Source: Moorena sp. SIOASIH
GTDB taxonomy: Bacteria > Cyanobacteriota > Cyanobacteriia > Cyanobacteriales > Coleofasciculaceae
Assembly (NCBI RefSeq): GCF_010671925.1
Contig: NZ_JAAHIH010000010.1
Span: 142,382 to 206,381 of the forward strand
Reading direction: 5' to 3'
Length of the DNA: 64,000 bases
The notes beneath the pieces were generated by a model. The model was not told where the DNA came from. It worked only from the letters and a program-made list of their open reading frames with translations, and did no database searches. This document shows, in pieces, positions 25,018-33,406 of the stretch (within the stretch, counting starts at the first letter, position 1; each line of letters begins with the position of its first letter). A program made the position numbers and the translations under genes.

Positions 25018-26535
25018 ATGATTAGCATTAGACCAGACGAAATTAGCAGCATTATTCGGCAGCAAATTCAAGGATATAACCAAGGTTTTGCGGTTTCCAA
25101 CGTTGGAACGGTTTTGCAAGTTGGTGATGGTATTGCCCGGATTTATGGCTTGGAAAAGTGCATGGCTGGGGAACTGCTGGAGTTTGAAGATGGCACCGTT
25201 GGCATTGCCCAGAACTTAGAACAGGACAATGTGGGTGCAGTGCTGATGGGGGATGGTTTAAATATCCAGGAAGGTAGCTCGGTTACTGCTACTGGTAAAA
25301 TTGCTCAGGTACCCGTCGGAGAGGCACTGATTGGTCGGATAGTTGATGGCTTGGGTCGTCCCATTGATGGTAAGGGGGACATTCAAAGCACTGAATCCCG
25401 TCTGGTGGAATCCATGGCCCCAGGGATTATTGCGCGGCGTTCAGTTTGTGAACCCATGCAAACGGGAATCACCGCTATTGACGCTATGATTCCCGTTGGA
25501 CGCGGTCAGCGGGAGTTGATTATCGGTGACCGACAAACCGGGAAAACTGCTATTGCTGTAGACACAATCATCAACCAGAAACAGGAAGATGTAATTTGTG
25601 TCTATGTTGCTATTGGTCAGAAGGCATCTACGGTAGCCCAAGTGGTGAATACCCTCCAGGAAAAAGGAGCATTAGACTACACTGTGGTCGTGGCAGCGAA
25701 TGCCAATGACCCAGCTACTCTACAGTTCTTGGCTCCCTACACCGGTGCCTCGATTGCCGAGTACTTTATGTACAACGGTAAGGCAACCCTAGTCATTTAT
25801 GATGACTTGTCTAAGCAAGCTCAAGCCTATCGCCAGATGTCCCTACTGCTGCGCCGTCCACCAGGACGGGAAGCTTATCCAGGAGATGTGTTCTACGTCC
25901 ACTCCCGCTTGTTGGAACGGGCAGCTAAACTGAATGATGAACTGGGTGGTGGTAGTATGACCGCACTGCCTATTATTGAAACTCAGGCTGGTGACGTATC
26001 AGCTTACATCCCGACTAATGTAATTTCTATTACCGATGGTCAAATCTTCCTCTCCTCTGACCTATTTAACTCTGGTGTCAGACCAGCGATTAACCCTGGT
26101 ATCTCAGTGTCACGGGTAGGTTCTGCTGCCCAAACCAAGGCCATGAAGAAAGTGGCTGGTAAATTGAAGCTAGAACTAGCCCAGTTTGACGACTTGCAAG
26201 CCTTTGCTCAGTTTGCCTCCGACTTGGATGCCGCTACCCAAGCTCAGTTGGCTCGGGGTCAACGTTTACGGGAAGTGTTGAAGCAACCTCAGAATTCTCC
26301 CCTAGCTGTGTTTGAGCAAGTGGCAATCGTTTACGCTGGACTCAATGGCTATCTAGATGATGTGCCTACTGATAAGGTGACAACTTTTACTCAGGGACTG
26401 CGGGAGTACTTGAAAACCAGCAAGCCAGAGTACGTTGAGATCATCAAAAAGGAGAAGAAGCTCACTGATGAAGCCGAAAGCATTCTAAAGGAAGCGATCG
26501 CAGAATACAAACAGACCTTCCTAGTCTCCGCTTAA
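25018..26535 (+). CDS. atpA: ATP synthase F1 subunit alpha
   Basis: This 505-residue subunit forms the alpha3beta3 head with non-catalytic nucleotide sites. Walker A is GDRQTGKTAIA; the alpha signature PAINPGISVSRVGSAAQ and the arginine-finger region agree. N-terminal ISIRPDEISSIIRQQIQGY and length are normal. ATG at 25018. It is preceded and followed by repeat blocks, unlike the compact atp operons of many cyanobacteria. Confidence 0.98.
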   Translation: MISIRPDEISSIIRQQIQGYNQGFAVSNVGTVLQVGDGIARIYGLEKCMAGELLEFEDGTVGIAQNLEQDNVGAVLMGDGLNIQEGSSVTATGKIAQVPVGEALIGRIVDGLGRPIDGKGDIQSTESRLVESMAPGIIARRSVCEPMQTGITAIDAMIPVGRGQRELIIGDRQTGKTAIAVDTIINQKQEDVICVYVAIGQKASTVAQVVNTLQEKGALDYTVVVAANANDPATLQFLAPYTGASIAEYFMYNGKATLVIYDDLSKQAQAYRQMSLLLRRPPGREAYPGDVFYVHSRLLERAAKLNDELGGGSMTALPIIETQAGDVSAYIPTNVISITDGQIFLSSDLFNSGVRPAINPGISVSRVGSAAQTKAMKKVAGKLKLELAQFDDLQAFAQFASDLDAATQAQLARGQRLREVLKQPQNSPLAVFEQVAIVYAGLNGYLDDVPTDKVTTFTQGLREYLKTSKPEYVEIIKKEKKLTDEAESILKEAIAEYKQTFLVSA

Positions 26536-26927
26536 CAGGTTAAAGATTAGTTTCCGTTGCAGGTTAGTTTCCGTTGCAGGTTGCAGGTTAGTTTCCGTTG
26601 CAGGTTGCAGGTTAGTTTCAGTTGCAGGTTAGTTTCCGTTGCAGGTTGCAGGTTAGTAAGTTGCAGGTTAGTAGGTTGCAGGTTCTCTAAAACACAGTCA
26701 ACCTAGCCTACCCCGAACGCCAAAGGCGAACAACCAGACAACCTTGGCCTAAAGGCCACGCTATGCGAACAACCAGACAACCTTGGCCTAAAGGCCACGC
26801 TATGCGAACCCAGACAACCTTCAACCTTCAACCTTCAACCAGACAACCTTCAACCTTCAACCAGACAACCTTCAACCTTCAACCAGACAACCTTCAAGCC
26901 GAGACAACCGTCATCCTTGAACAGATT
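26536..26927. repeat. repeat block between alpha and gamma genes
   Basis: A CAGGTTAGTTTCCGTTG array (26560-26680) is followed by two GGCCTAAAGGCCACGCTATGCG repeats (26746-26805) and an AACCTTCAACCAGAC array (about 26815-26900). The last belongs to the same family translated within the gene at 17083. An open frame runs through it into atpG, but the native start is at 26928. Confidence 0.85.
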
Positions 26928-27878
26928 ATGCCTAATCTAAAAGATATTCGCGATCGCATTAAGTCAGTCAAAAATACCCGGAAAATCACCGAAGCGATGC
27001 GCCTTGTGGCTGCGGCTAAGGTACGTCGTGCTCAACAACAGGTAACTGCCACCCGTCCCTTTGCTGACCGCTTAACACAAGTTCTCTACGGTTTGCAAAA
27101 CCGGATGCAGTTTGAAGATGCCAATCTCCCCCTACTAAAAGAACGGGAAATCAAGAATGTAGGCTTGCTCGTCGTTTCAGCGGATCGAGGACTATGTGGC
27201 GGTTACAATACTAACGTTATCAAGCGTGCAGAAAACCGTGCAAAGGAACTACAGGAAAAAGGGGTTGGCTACAAATACGTGCTAGTTGGACGCAAAGCTA
27301 TTCAGTACTTCCAACGCCGCGACCAGCCAATTGATGCCAAGTACACCGGTTTAGAACAGATTCCCACAGCATCAGAAGCATCTATGATTGCTGACCAACT
27401 CCTCTCCCTGTTTCTGTCTGAAACCGTAGACCGGGTGGAGTTGATATACACCAAATTCGTCTCATTGATTAGTTCTCGACCTGCGGTTCAAACCCTGCTA
27501 CCCCTAACAGCTAAGGGACTAGAATCACAGGATGATGAAATCTTCAGATTGACAAGTAAAGGTGGTGAGTTCAAGGTGGAACGGGAGGTAGTCACAAGAA
27601 CAAGTACCGAGACTTTCCCCCGTGACATGATTTTTGAACAAGACCCCGTGCAAATCCTGGATGCCCTGTTGCCTTTATATCTAAACAACCAGTTACTACG
27701 GGCCTTACAAGAATCAGCAGCTAGTGAACTGGCTTGTCGGATGACAGCAATGAGTAATGCCAGTGATAATGCATCGGAACTGACTGGTAAACTAACCCTA
27801 ACCTACAACAAGGCACGGCAAGCCGCTATTACCCAGGAAATTCTGGAAGTTGTCGGTGGTGCTGAAGCACTCGGTTAA
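26928..27878 (+). CDS. atpG: ATP synthase F1 subunit gamma
   Basis: This 316-residue central shaft of F1 starts MPNLKDIRDRIKSVKNTRKITEAMRLVAAAKVRRAQ, the conserved N-terminal helix, and ends with SELTGKLTLTYNKARQAAITQEILEVVGGAEAL. The phototroph-specific insertion is present in the middle (about 195-235). The reading frame extends 55 codons upstream through repeats, but homology fixes the start at the ATG at 26928. Also called AtpC in cyanobacterial nomenclature. Beta and epsilon are not in this window, as is usual. Confidence 0.97.
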   Translation: MPNLKDIRDRIKSVKNTRKITEAMRLVAAAKVRRAQQQVTATRPFADRLTQVLYGLQNRMQFEDANLPLLKEREIKNVGLLVVSADRGLCGGYNTNVIKRAENRAKELQEKGVGYKYVLVGRKAIQYFQRRDQPIDAKYTGLEQIPTASEASMIADQLLSLFLSETVDRVELIYTKFVSLISSRPAVQTLLPLTAKGLESQDDEIFRLTSKGGEFKVEREVVTRTSTETFPRDMIFEQDPVQILDALLPLYLNNQLLRALQESAASELACRMTAMSNASDNASELTGKLTLTYNKARQAAITQEILEVVGGAEALG

Positions 27879-28174
27879 TTTCATTTCATTTAATTTCTTT
27901 TATCCTCAGCTGCAAAGATTACCTGCGTCTGGAATTAACCAGGCGCATTTTTACTGTTTGCTAATTGTATCAGCAATTATAGTGTTTAGTAATCAAGGGA
28001 ATAGTAGGTTATATCATGTTAATATAATCAGTTATCAAAAAACTTAGCTTCCTTCTTGTAGGTAATCTCCCTTCTCATCGCCTGTTCCCTGTTCCCTGTT
28101 CCCTGTTCCCTATTATCTACTAATTATAAGTGTTCAACAGAAAATGATATTAGGTCATGAAACAAATGTAAGTC
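27879..28174. other. intergenic region after the atp operon
   Basis: It contains a GTTCCCT heptanucleotide array (28082-28112) and AT-rich DNA. A clear operon terminator is not visible. No gene. Confidence 0.5.
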
Positions 28175-29326
28175 ATGAAACAATTATGGAATCGCCAACC
28201 GGTTGAGATTAGGCACACAATATTGGCTGCTGTTTTAGTATTATTTATAGTAAGTTTATTTTATTTTGTAAAATTTGAAGGGAACATTACTGGCTTTTTC
28301 AGAATTGGGTCACTATTCCCTATTTCTCCTTATCTAAATAGTCAGAAAGTATTGATGTATCAGGGAGAGCAGGGATATGATGGTCAACAGTTTTTGAGTA
28401 TTGCCCTGGATCCATGGTTAGAAAACTCAGGCACAATAGAAGCCATTACTCCTCCGCAATATCGCTACAGAAGAATTCTTTATCCACTGCTAGGTTATCT
28501 ATTAGGTTTTGGGAATCCCCAGTTAATTCCCTACGCAATGGTTGGCATTAACTGTCTAGCTATTATTCTGATAGTATTTGTGAGTAGTTTATATCTGAAA
28601 CGATATAGTGGCAGAACTTGGCCCTCACTCCTGGTTCTTTCTATACCAGGAGTTTGGATGGTTTTATCCCTTTCAACAGCTGATTTAATTAGTAGCTTGC
28701 TGCTGGTAACAGCTATCTATTTTTATCGCAATGAAAAACCGATTTACACAGCAATAACCATCGCAGCTGCTTGTCTGACACGGGAGACAATGCTATTAAT
28801 GTGGTTGGCAATTTTATTAACCAGTATATGGGAGCGCAAAGGTCGGCAGCTGCAACATCTATTATGGGCTTGGATACCAGTAGCTGGGTGGGCTATCTAT
28901 GTTTTATATCGTCTAGAGGCTCAAGAGAATCTAGAAGGTAGTGAAAATTTTGGCTACCCTCTATTTGGCATAGGTCAAAAGCTGATTGATAGTCTCACAG
29001 GAGGACTAGGGGGAAAAAACCTGTTTGAAGCTTACTCATTTGCCTTATTAATAGCAGCTTTTGTAGTCACTATACTGCTAGCAAGTCAGTCCCTGCGGCA
29101 AAACAAGGTTATCCTAATCAGTGCAATTATTTATGCTGTGCTATTTTCAATGACTAGCATGACTATCTTAGGGTATTATTTGGATTATTCTCGTGTATAC
29201 CTAGATATCTATTTCTTACTATTACTCAGTAGCAGTTACTCAAAACACTATTTAAGCTATTTAAAAATAATCGTCATGGCTGGTGCCAGCTTGGCAAGCA
29301 TCACGTATTTACTTGCCCATTCATGA
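28175..29326 (+). CDS. polytopic membrane protein, possible glycopolymer-formation/GT-C family
   Basis: The protein has 383 residues and about 10 hydrophobic segments. The first external loop has YQGEQGYDGQQFLSIALDPWL, a pattern (YDGQ...A.DP) seen in a bacterial family linked to cell-surface glycopolymer formation and related to GT-C transferases. Later RYRRILYPLLGYLLG and LTRETMLLMWLAI fit that family. Substrate and role cannot be given. ATG at 28175. It is downstream of the atp operon on the same strand with about 300 bp between, so probably separate. Confidence 0.6.
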   Translation: MKQLWNRQPVEIRHTILAAVLVLFIVSLFYFVKFEGNITGFFRIGSLFPISPYLNSQKVLMYQGEQGYDGQQFLSIALDPWLENSGTIEAITPPQYRYRRILYPLLGYLLGFGNPQLIPYAMVGINCLAIILIVFVSSLYLKRYSGRTWPSLLVLSIPGVWMVLSLSTADLISSLLLVTAIYFYRNEKPIYTAITIAAACLTRETMLLMWLAILLTSIWERKGRQLQHLLWAWIPVAGWAIYVLYRLEAQENLEGSENFGYPLFGIGQKLIDSLTGGLGGKNLFEAYSFALLIAAFVVTILLASQSLRQNKVILISAIIYAVLFSMTSMTILGYYLDYSRVYLDIYFLLLLSSSYSKHYLSYLKIIVMAGASLASITYLLAHS

Positions 29327-29665
29327 AACACCGGAAAGGTATAATCAAGATTCGGTAAAAATTTGATTTAGCGTTTGTATTTGAGTAAGCATTCAGCCGT
29401 CAGCCGTCAGCCGTCAGCTAAAAGCTCACGCTACGCGAACAGCTTATTTTTCAAGTAGCGTGCGCTATGGGCATAAACTGTTACCGTAGCGTGACCACAG
29501 GCCTTTAGCCTTTAGCCTTTAGCTGTTCGCGTAGCGTGCGCGTAGCGCTAATCGCTGTTCGCTGATAGCTGAATGCTTACGTATTTGAGATGTAAAATTT
29601 AACACGATAAATAAAGATATAATGTCAGGTGTACTTTGGGGTAAAAAGCGACATCATGAATAATA
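29327..29665. other. intergenic region holding MITE copy A
   Basis: Apart from the MITE at 29385-29580 this spacer is AT-rich with no gene seen. Confidence 0.5.
29385..29580. mobile_element. MITE-like element, copy A
   Basis: A 196-bp element with terminal inverted repeats GTAAGCATTCAGC and GCTGAATGCTTAC, flanked by the 8-bp direct repeat GTATTTGA (29377-29384 and 29581-29588). The interior is AGCCGTC repeats and GCGTAGCGTGC palindromes. No coding capacity. The target duplication shows it arrived by transposition. Confidence 0.85.
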
Positions 29666-29881
29666 TCAAGTCAGGTTGAATACCCTCAGCCCTGGTGCTA
29701 ATGGTTTAGTAAATAGGAGCACTTCCTTTTGAAAATAAGCTTGATATTCATCATAGCATCTATGAAGAATCTTTTTGACCCTTGGATAATCACTTTTTGC
29801 TAACTTAAGAATACCCGAATCATAACGGTAATGGTCAGAGTAAATTAAGATAAATAAATTAATCATTAAATCAATAACCAT
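29666..29881 (-). pseudogene. possible gene fragment (HopA1-like)
   Basis: This 71-codon frame includes YRYDSGILKLAKSDYPRVKKILHRCYDEYQ and LFTKPLAPGL, which to my memory resemble part of the T3SS-effector HopA1-like proteins common in cyanobacteria. It stops soon after LAPGL, where full-length relatives continue, so it would be a remnant. It overlaps the start of the divergent xisH by two bases. The assignment is weak, and the frame could be chance. Confidence 0.3.
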
Positions 29882-30299
29882 GCCAGTTCGTGACTACTAT
29901 CATGATATTGTACGCAATGCCCTTCAAAAAGACGGTTGGACAATCACCCACGATCCCTATCGTTTAAAACTCACTAGAAAAAAGAATTTATATATTGACT
30001 TAGGGGCAGAACGACTCATGGCGGCGGAAAAAGGTGTCCATAAAATTGCTGTTGAAATCAAAAGTTTCCGCAGTGCATCAGAAATGAAAGATTTAGAGGA
30101 AGCAGTGGGTCAATTTGTCTTGTATGAACACCTACTGGCACGCTACGAACCCGAAAGAAAACTCTATTTAGCTGTTCCAGAAGATGTGAGAGCATCAGTG
30201 TTTGAAGAAGAAGCAGGACAAGTTTTAATCGAAGATAAAATCATTCGAATTTTTACCTTTGACGTAAATCAAGAGGAGGTTATTACATGGATACCTTAA
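29880..30299 (+). CDS. xisH: XisH family protein, second copy
   Basis: This 139-residue protein is the same length as the xisH at 8231 and aligns throughout: MPVRDYYHDIVRNALQKDGW, YIDLGAERLMAAEKGVHKIAVEIKSF, FDVNQEEVITWIP. The D...EIK motif again suggests a PD-(D/E)XK-like core. Sequence divergence from the first copy is large, so these are old paralogues, not a recent duplication. It overlaps the downstream xisI by 13 nt. Confidence 0.9.
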   Translation: MPVRDYYHDIVRNALQKDGWTITHDPYRLKLTRKKNLYIDLGAERLMAAEKGVHKIAVEIKSFRSASEMKDLEEAVGQFVLYEHLLARYEPERKLYLAVPEDVRASVFEEEAGQVLIEDKIIRIFTFDVNQEEVITWIP

Positions 30300-30628
30300 A
30301 CAAAACTAATCTAAAACAAGCCATTATCAAAGTCTTACAAGACTACGTTGAATTTTTAGGAAATGACCCCGAAAGCGACCTTCAATTAATCATTGACGAA
30401 AATAAAGATCACTATCTCCTCATGGAAATAGGTTGGCACAAAAATCAAAGAATTTACGGCAGTTTGATTCACATTGATATCATTAACGAAAAAATTTGGC
30501 TTCAACAAGACGGCACAGAAGAAGGAGTCGCCAACGAACTGGTAAAACTAGGCATTTCACCTCAACAAATTGTCCTTGCCTTTAAAACCTTAGAACGCCG
30601 TAAAATAACTGACTTTGCCGTTTCCTAA
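30287..30628 (+). CDS. xisI: XisI family protein, second copy
   Basis: This 113-residue protein has the XisI core IGWHKNQRIYGSLIHIDIINEKIWLQQDGTEEGVANELVKLGI and the C-terminus IVLAFKTLERRKITDFAVS. It is the partner of the overlapping xisH; an AGGAGG ribosome site lies within the end of xisH. No fdxN element or recombinase (xisF-like) is seen in the window, so excision control cannot be inferred here. Confidence 0.9.
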   Translation: MDTLNKTNLKQAIIKVLQDYVEFLGNDPESDLQLIIDENKDHYLLMEIGWHKNQRIYGSLIHIDIINEKIWLQQDGTEEGVANELVKLGISPQQIVLAFKTLERRKITDFAVS

Positions 30629-30996
30629 TTCAAAACTAAGTACCCATGAAAAACCGGAAAGGTAAAATGAAGATTCGGTAAAATTTCAATAAAACTCTAA
30701 CAAAGGTAAAAAAAATCCTTAGATAGCGTCTTTGCTAGCGCTATCCTTATAGTTAAGGGGTAACCTGATTGGGTGTGTTTGAGTGAACTCAGGCGCATTT
30801 TTAATGAGGATTTTTATACCCACAGATTTTATTAATAACTATTACAAAAATTGTTTTTTTTCAGAAAAAGGGCAATTTTAACTTGATTAATTATTAAAGG
30901 CTGAAAATCACACCAGTTTTCAGATACAGCCTCAGATACTACCCAGGTGTGCATTATATAACAACTGAGAATTTATTAATTACGGAGCAAACATTG
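30629..30996. other. leader cassette upstream of the first RTX gene
   Basis: It holds a terminator hairpin (30775-30802), then an AT-rich stretch and a conserved leader (AGGCTGAAAA...CAGTTTTCAGATACAGCCTCAGATAC) shared with the regions before the second and third RTX genes. The duplicated leader suggests shared regulation. Confidence 0.6.
30775..30802 (+). terminator. rho-independent terminator, copy 1
   Basis: GTGTTTGAG-TGAA-CTCAGGCGC followed by ATTTTT forms a 9-bp stem with three G-T pairs. Copies recur at 32323 and 33185. Confidence 0.7.
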
Positions 30997-32253
30997 ATGG
31001 TTTCTAATGATAACTTTGCAGACCGGATATTCTTAAAGCGTACATCAGTTAGTACCACAGGCACTAACGTGGGTTTCACTGGGGAGTCAGGTGAGCCGAA
31101 TCATGCAGAATTTAGCAGCCCGTTAAATTCTGCGTGGTGGTCTTGGACAGCTGCCGCTGATGGAATCGTGACCATTGACACTTTTGGGAGTAACTACGAC
31201 ACTACCCTCGCAGTCTACACCGGTTCAGGAGTTAACAGCTTAACAGAGATTGCCAGTAATGATGACACCTTTGGTTTGCAAAGCCAAGTTGTATTTACAG
31301 TTACGGCTGGTACAACTTACCAAATTGCTGTTGATGGCTTTTCCTTCAGCACAGGCTTGATTGATCTCAACATTAACTTAGATATTGACGACAATCTTAT
31401 TTTGGGAACATCAGGCAATGATAGCCTGTTCGGCAGTGTCGAAAACGATCAGATTGAGGGTTTGGCTGGCAATGACACTATCTTTGGTAGTGAGGGAATT
31501 AATACCCTTCTCGGCGGTGATGGTAATGACGTGATCTACGGTGGTTCACAGCTGGATGTGATTAGCGGTGGTAGCGGTAACGATACCATCTTTGCCAGTG
31601 AGGGTAATAATGAAATCTTTGCTGGTGCTGGTGATGACCTGATCTATTCTGGCTCTGGCAATGATTTGATTAATAGTGGCAGTGGTAACGATACCATCTT
31701 CGCCAGTGAAGGTAATAATGAAATCTTTGCTGGTGCTGGTGATGACCTGATCTACGGTGGTTCACAGCTGGATGTTATTAATGCTGGTAGCGGTAATGAT
31801 ACCATCTTCGCCAGTGAGGGTAATAATGAAATCTTTGCTGGTGCTGGTGATGACCTGATCTACGGTGGTTCACAGCTGGATGTTATTAATGCTGGTAGCG
31901 GTAATGATACCATCTTCGCCAGTGAGGGTAATAATGAAATCTTTGCTGGTGCTGGTGATGACATCATCTATTCTGGCTCTGGCAATGATTTGATTAATAG
32001 TGGCAGTGGTAACGACACCCTGTGGCTAGGAGGTGGTGAGGATCTAATTGTCCTCGAAAGCGGCAATGGCTTTGATACTATCAATAACTTCCAGCTTGGT
32101 CTAACTATCTTTGATGTTACCAATCCTAATCAGCTGAGCATCATTGATGGTGCTAATGGTGCCGAAATCTTGAGCGGCGGAGACCTCCTGGCTGTGGTGA
32201 GTTGGACTCAAGCTAGCACTCTGATCGACAATCTCGATCAGGTGTTTGTCTAG
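30997..32253 (+). CDS. RTX-type calcium-binding repeat protein 1
   Basis: The protein has 418 residues. The N-terminal part (about 1-125) resembles a pre-peptidase-like beta domain (NHAEFSSPLNSAWWSWTAAADGIVTIDTFGSNYDTTLAVYTG). Then come hemolysin-type nonapeptides (GxGNDxI, GGDGNDVIYGG), about residues 135-350, with a C-terminal cap ending in VFV. Such repeats bind Ca2+ and are usually exported by type I secretion; no classical signal peptide is present, which agrees. Four 36-residue units are almost identical at DNA level (108-bp period from 31582). The ATG at 30997 is chosen over an upstream GTG (30949) because the aligned second and third genes start at the same place after an ACGGAGCAAACA or AAGGAGGAAACA site. 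Confidence 0.85.
   Translation: MVSNDNFADRIFLKRTSVSTTGTNVGFTGESGEPNHAEFSSPLNSAWWSWTAAADGIVTIDTFGSNYDTTLAVYTGSGVNSLTEIASNDDTFGLQSQVVFTVTAGTTYQIAVDGFSFSTGLIDLNINLDIDDNLILGTSGNDSLFGSVENDQIEGLAGNDTIFGSEGINTLLGGDGNDVIYGGSQLDVISGGSGNDTIFASEGNNEIFAGAGDDLIYSGSGNDLINSGSGNDTIFASEGNNEIFAGAGDDLIYGGSQLDVINAGSGNDTIFASEGNNEIFAGAGDDLIYGGSQLDVINAGSGNDTIFASEGNNEIFAGAGDDIIYSGSGNDLINSGSGNDTLWLGGGEDLIVLESGNGFDTINNFQLGLTIFDVTNPNQLSIIDGANGAEILSGGDLLAVVSWTQASTLIDNLDQVFV
31582..32013 (+). repeat. 108-bp tandem repeats in RTX gene 1
   Basis: GATACCATCTT recurs at 31582, 31690, 31798 and 31906, exactly 108 bp apart; this equals 36 residues or four nonapeptide turns. The neighbouring RTX genes have only one or two units, which points to recent expansion here. 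Confidence 0.9.
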
Positions 32254-32268
32254 GATTTTTCTGCAAGC

Positions 32269-32350
32269 CTCCGGTAGAGCAAAGCTTGCCGGAGCATAAA
32301 ATCATTACTTGATGAGCATAGTGCGTCTGAGTGAACTCAGGCGCATTTTT
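32269..32350 (+). terminator. double hairpin after RTX gene 1
   Basis: The first hairpin is CTCCGG...AGC-AAA-GCT...CCGGAG (32269-32294). The second, GCGTCTGAG-TGAA-CTCAGGCGC with ATTTTT (32323-32350), is a good intrinsic terminator. Between them lies AT-rich DNA. Confidence 0.8.
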
Positions 32351-32566
32351 GATCAGGGTTAGTCTGCCTAGACTTTTGTTAAGAAATATTAAAAAAGTCT
32401 GCCCTTTGTAGAAAAAGGGCAGATTTAGTTTGATTAACCATTAGAGGCTGAAAAACACAGCAGTTTTTAGATACAGCCTCAGACACCACCTCAGATGTAA
32501 CTTCAGATACAGCCGAGGTGTGGGTTACATAGCAACTGACGATTCCTTATTAAGGAGGAAACATCA
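32351..32566. promoter_or_regulatory. duplicated leader of RTX gene 2
   Basis: Shares the AT-rich block and CAGATACAGCCTCAGA leader with the regions before genes 1 and 3, then an AAGGAGG ribosome site at about 32552 before the ATG at 32567. Confidence 0.6.
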
Positions 32567-33115
32567 ATGAATTCTACCAATAATATCACGGGAACAGCAG
32601 GTGATGATAACCTGTTTGGCACTGTCGGAAACGATTATATTAACGGTTTCGGTGGCAATGACACGATCTCTGGTAGTGAGGGAATTGATACCCTTATCGG
32701 TGGCAGTGGTAATGACCTGATCTACGGTGGTTCACAGCTGGATGTGATTAGCGGTGGTAGCGGTAACGATACCATCTTCGGCAGTGAGGGTGATAATGTA
32801 ATCTATGGTGGTTCTGGTAATGACATCATCTATTCTGGCTCTGGCGATGATTACATTCGCAGTGGCAGTGGTTACGACACCCTGTGGCTAGGGGGTGGTG
32901 AGGATCGAATTGTCCTCGACACCGGCAATGGATATGATACCGTCAACAACTTCCAGCTTGGTCTAACTACCTTTGATGTTGCCAATCCTAATCAGGTGAG
33001 CATCGTTGATGGTCAGGATGGTGCTGAAATCTTTAGCGGCGGAGACCTCCTGGCTGTGGTGAGTTCGACTCAAGCTAGTACTCTCTACGACAATTTCAAT
33101 GACGTGTTTGTCTAG
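32567..33115 (+). CDS. RTX-type calcium-binding repeat protein 2
   Basis: This 182-residue paralogue of the flanking genes lacks the N-terminal beta domain and begins directly with NITGTAGDDNLFGTVGNDYI. About six nonapeptide rows follow, then the same C-terminal cap (NGYDTVNNFQLGLTTFDVANPNQ to VFV). A deletion of the N-terminal domain from a copy of gene 1 or 3 explains this. Export by type I secretion is likely for the family. ATG at 32567 after a strong AGGAGG site. Confidence 0.85.
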   Translation: MNSTNNITGTAGDDNLFGTVGNDYINGFGGNDTISGSEGIDTLIGGSGNDLIYGGSQLDVISGGSGNDTIFGSEGDNVIYGGSGNDIIYSGSGDDYIRSGSGYDTLWLGGGEDRIVLDTGNGYDTVNNFQLGLTTFDVANPNQVSIVDGQDGAEIFSGGDLLAVVSSTQASTLYDNFNDVFV

Positions 33116-33130
33116 GGTTTTTCTACAAGC

Positions 33131-33212
33131 CTCTGGTAAAGCAAAGCTTGCCGGAGCATAAAATCATGATTTGATTAGCATAGTGCGTCTGAGTTAACTC
33201 AGGCGCATTTTT
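33131..33212 (+). terminator. double hairpin after RTX gene 2
   Basis: A variant CTCTGG...CCGGAG hairpin is followed by GCGTCTGAG-TTAA-CTCAGGCGC-ATTTTT (33185-33212). It is the third copy of the intrinsic terminator. Confidence 0.8.
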
Positions 33213-33406
33213 GATGAGGGTTTTTCTCCCCAGGGATTTTATTAAGAACTATTACAAAAATGGCGTTTTTTCATAAAAATGGAAAATTTAACTTGATTAA
33301 CTATTAGAGGCTGAAAAACACAGCAGTTTTCAGATACAACCTCAGATACTACCCAGGTGTGCATTACATAGCAACTGACAATTCATTAATTACGGAGCAA
33401 ACATCA
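33213..33406. promoter_or_regulatory. duplicated leader of RTX gene 3
   Basis: This copy of the shared leader is closest to that of gene 1, including GCATTACATAGCAACTGA and the ACGGAGCAAACA ribosome site. Confidence 0.55.

Noticed and set aside
26763..26927. 55-codon N-terminal extension of the gamma subunit
   Set aside because: Encoded by AACCTTCAACCAGAC repeats; family alignment fixes the start at 26928.
30949..30996. GTG start for RTX gene 1 (and the matching one at 33359)
   Set aside because: The paralogous leaders align, and the ribosome site sits just before the downstream ATGs.
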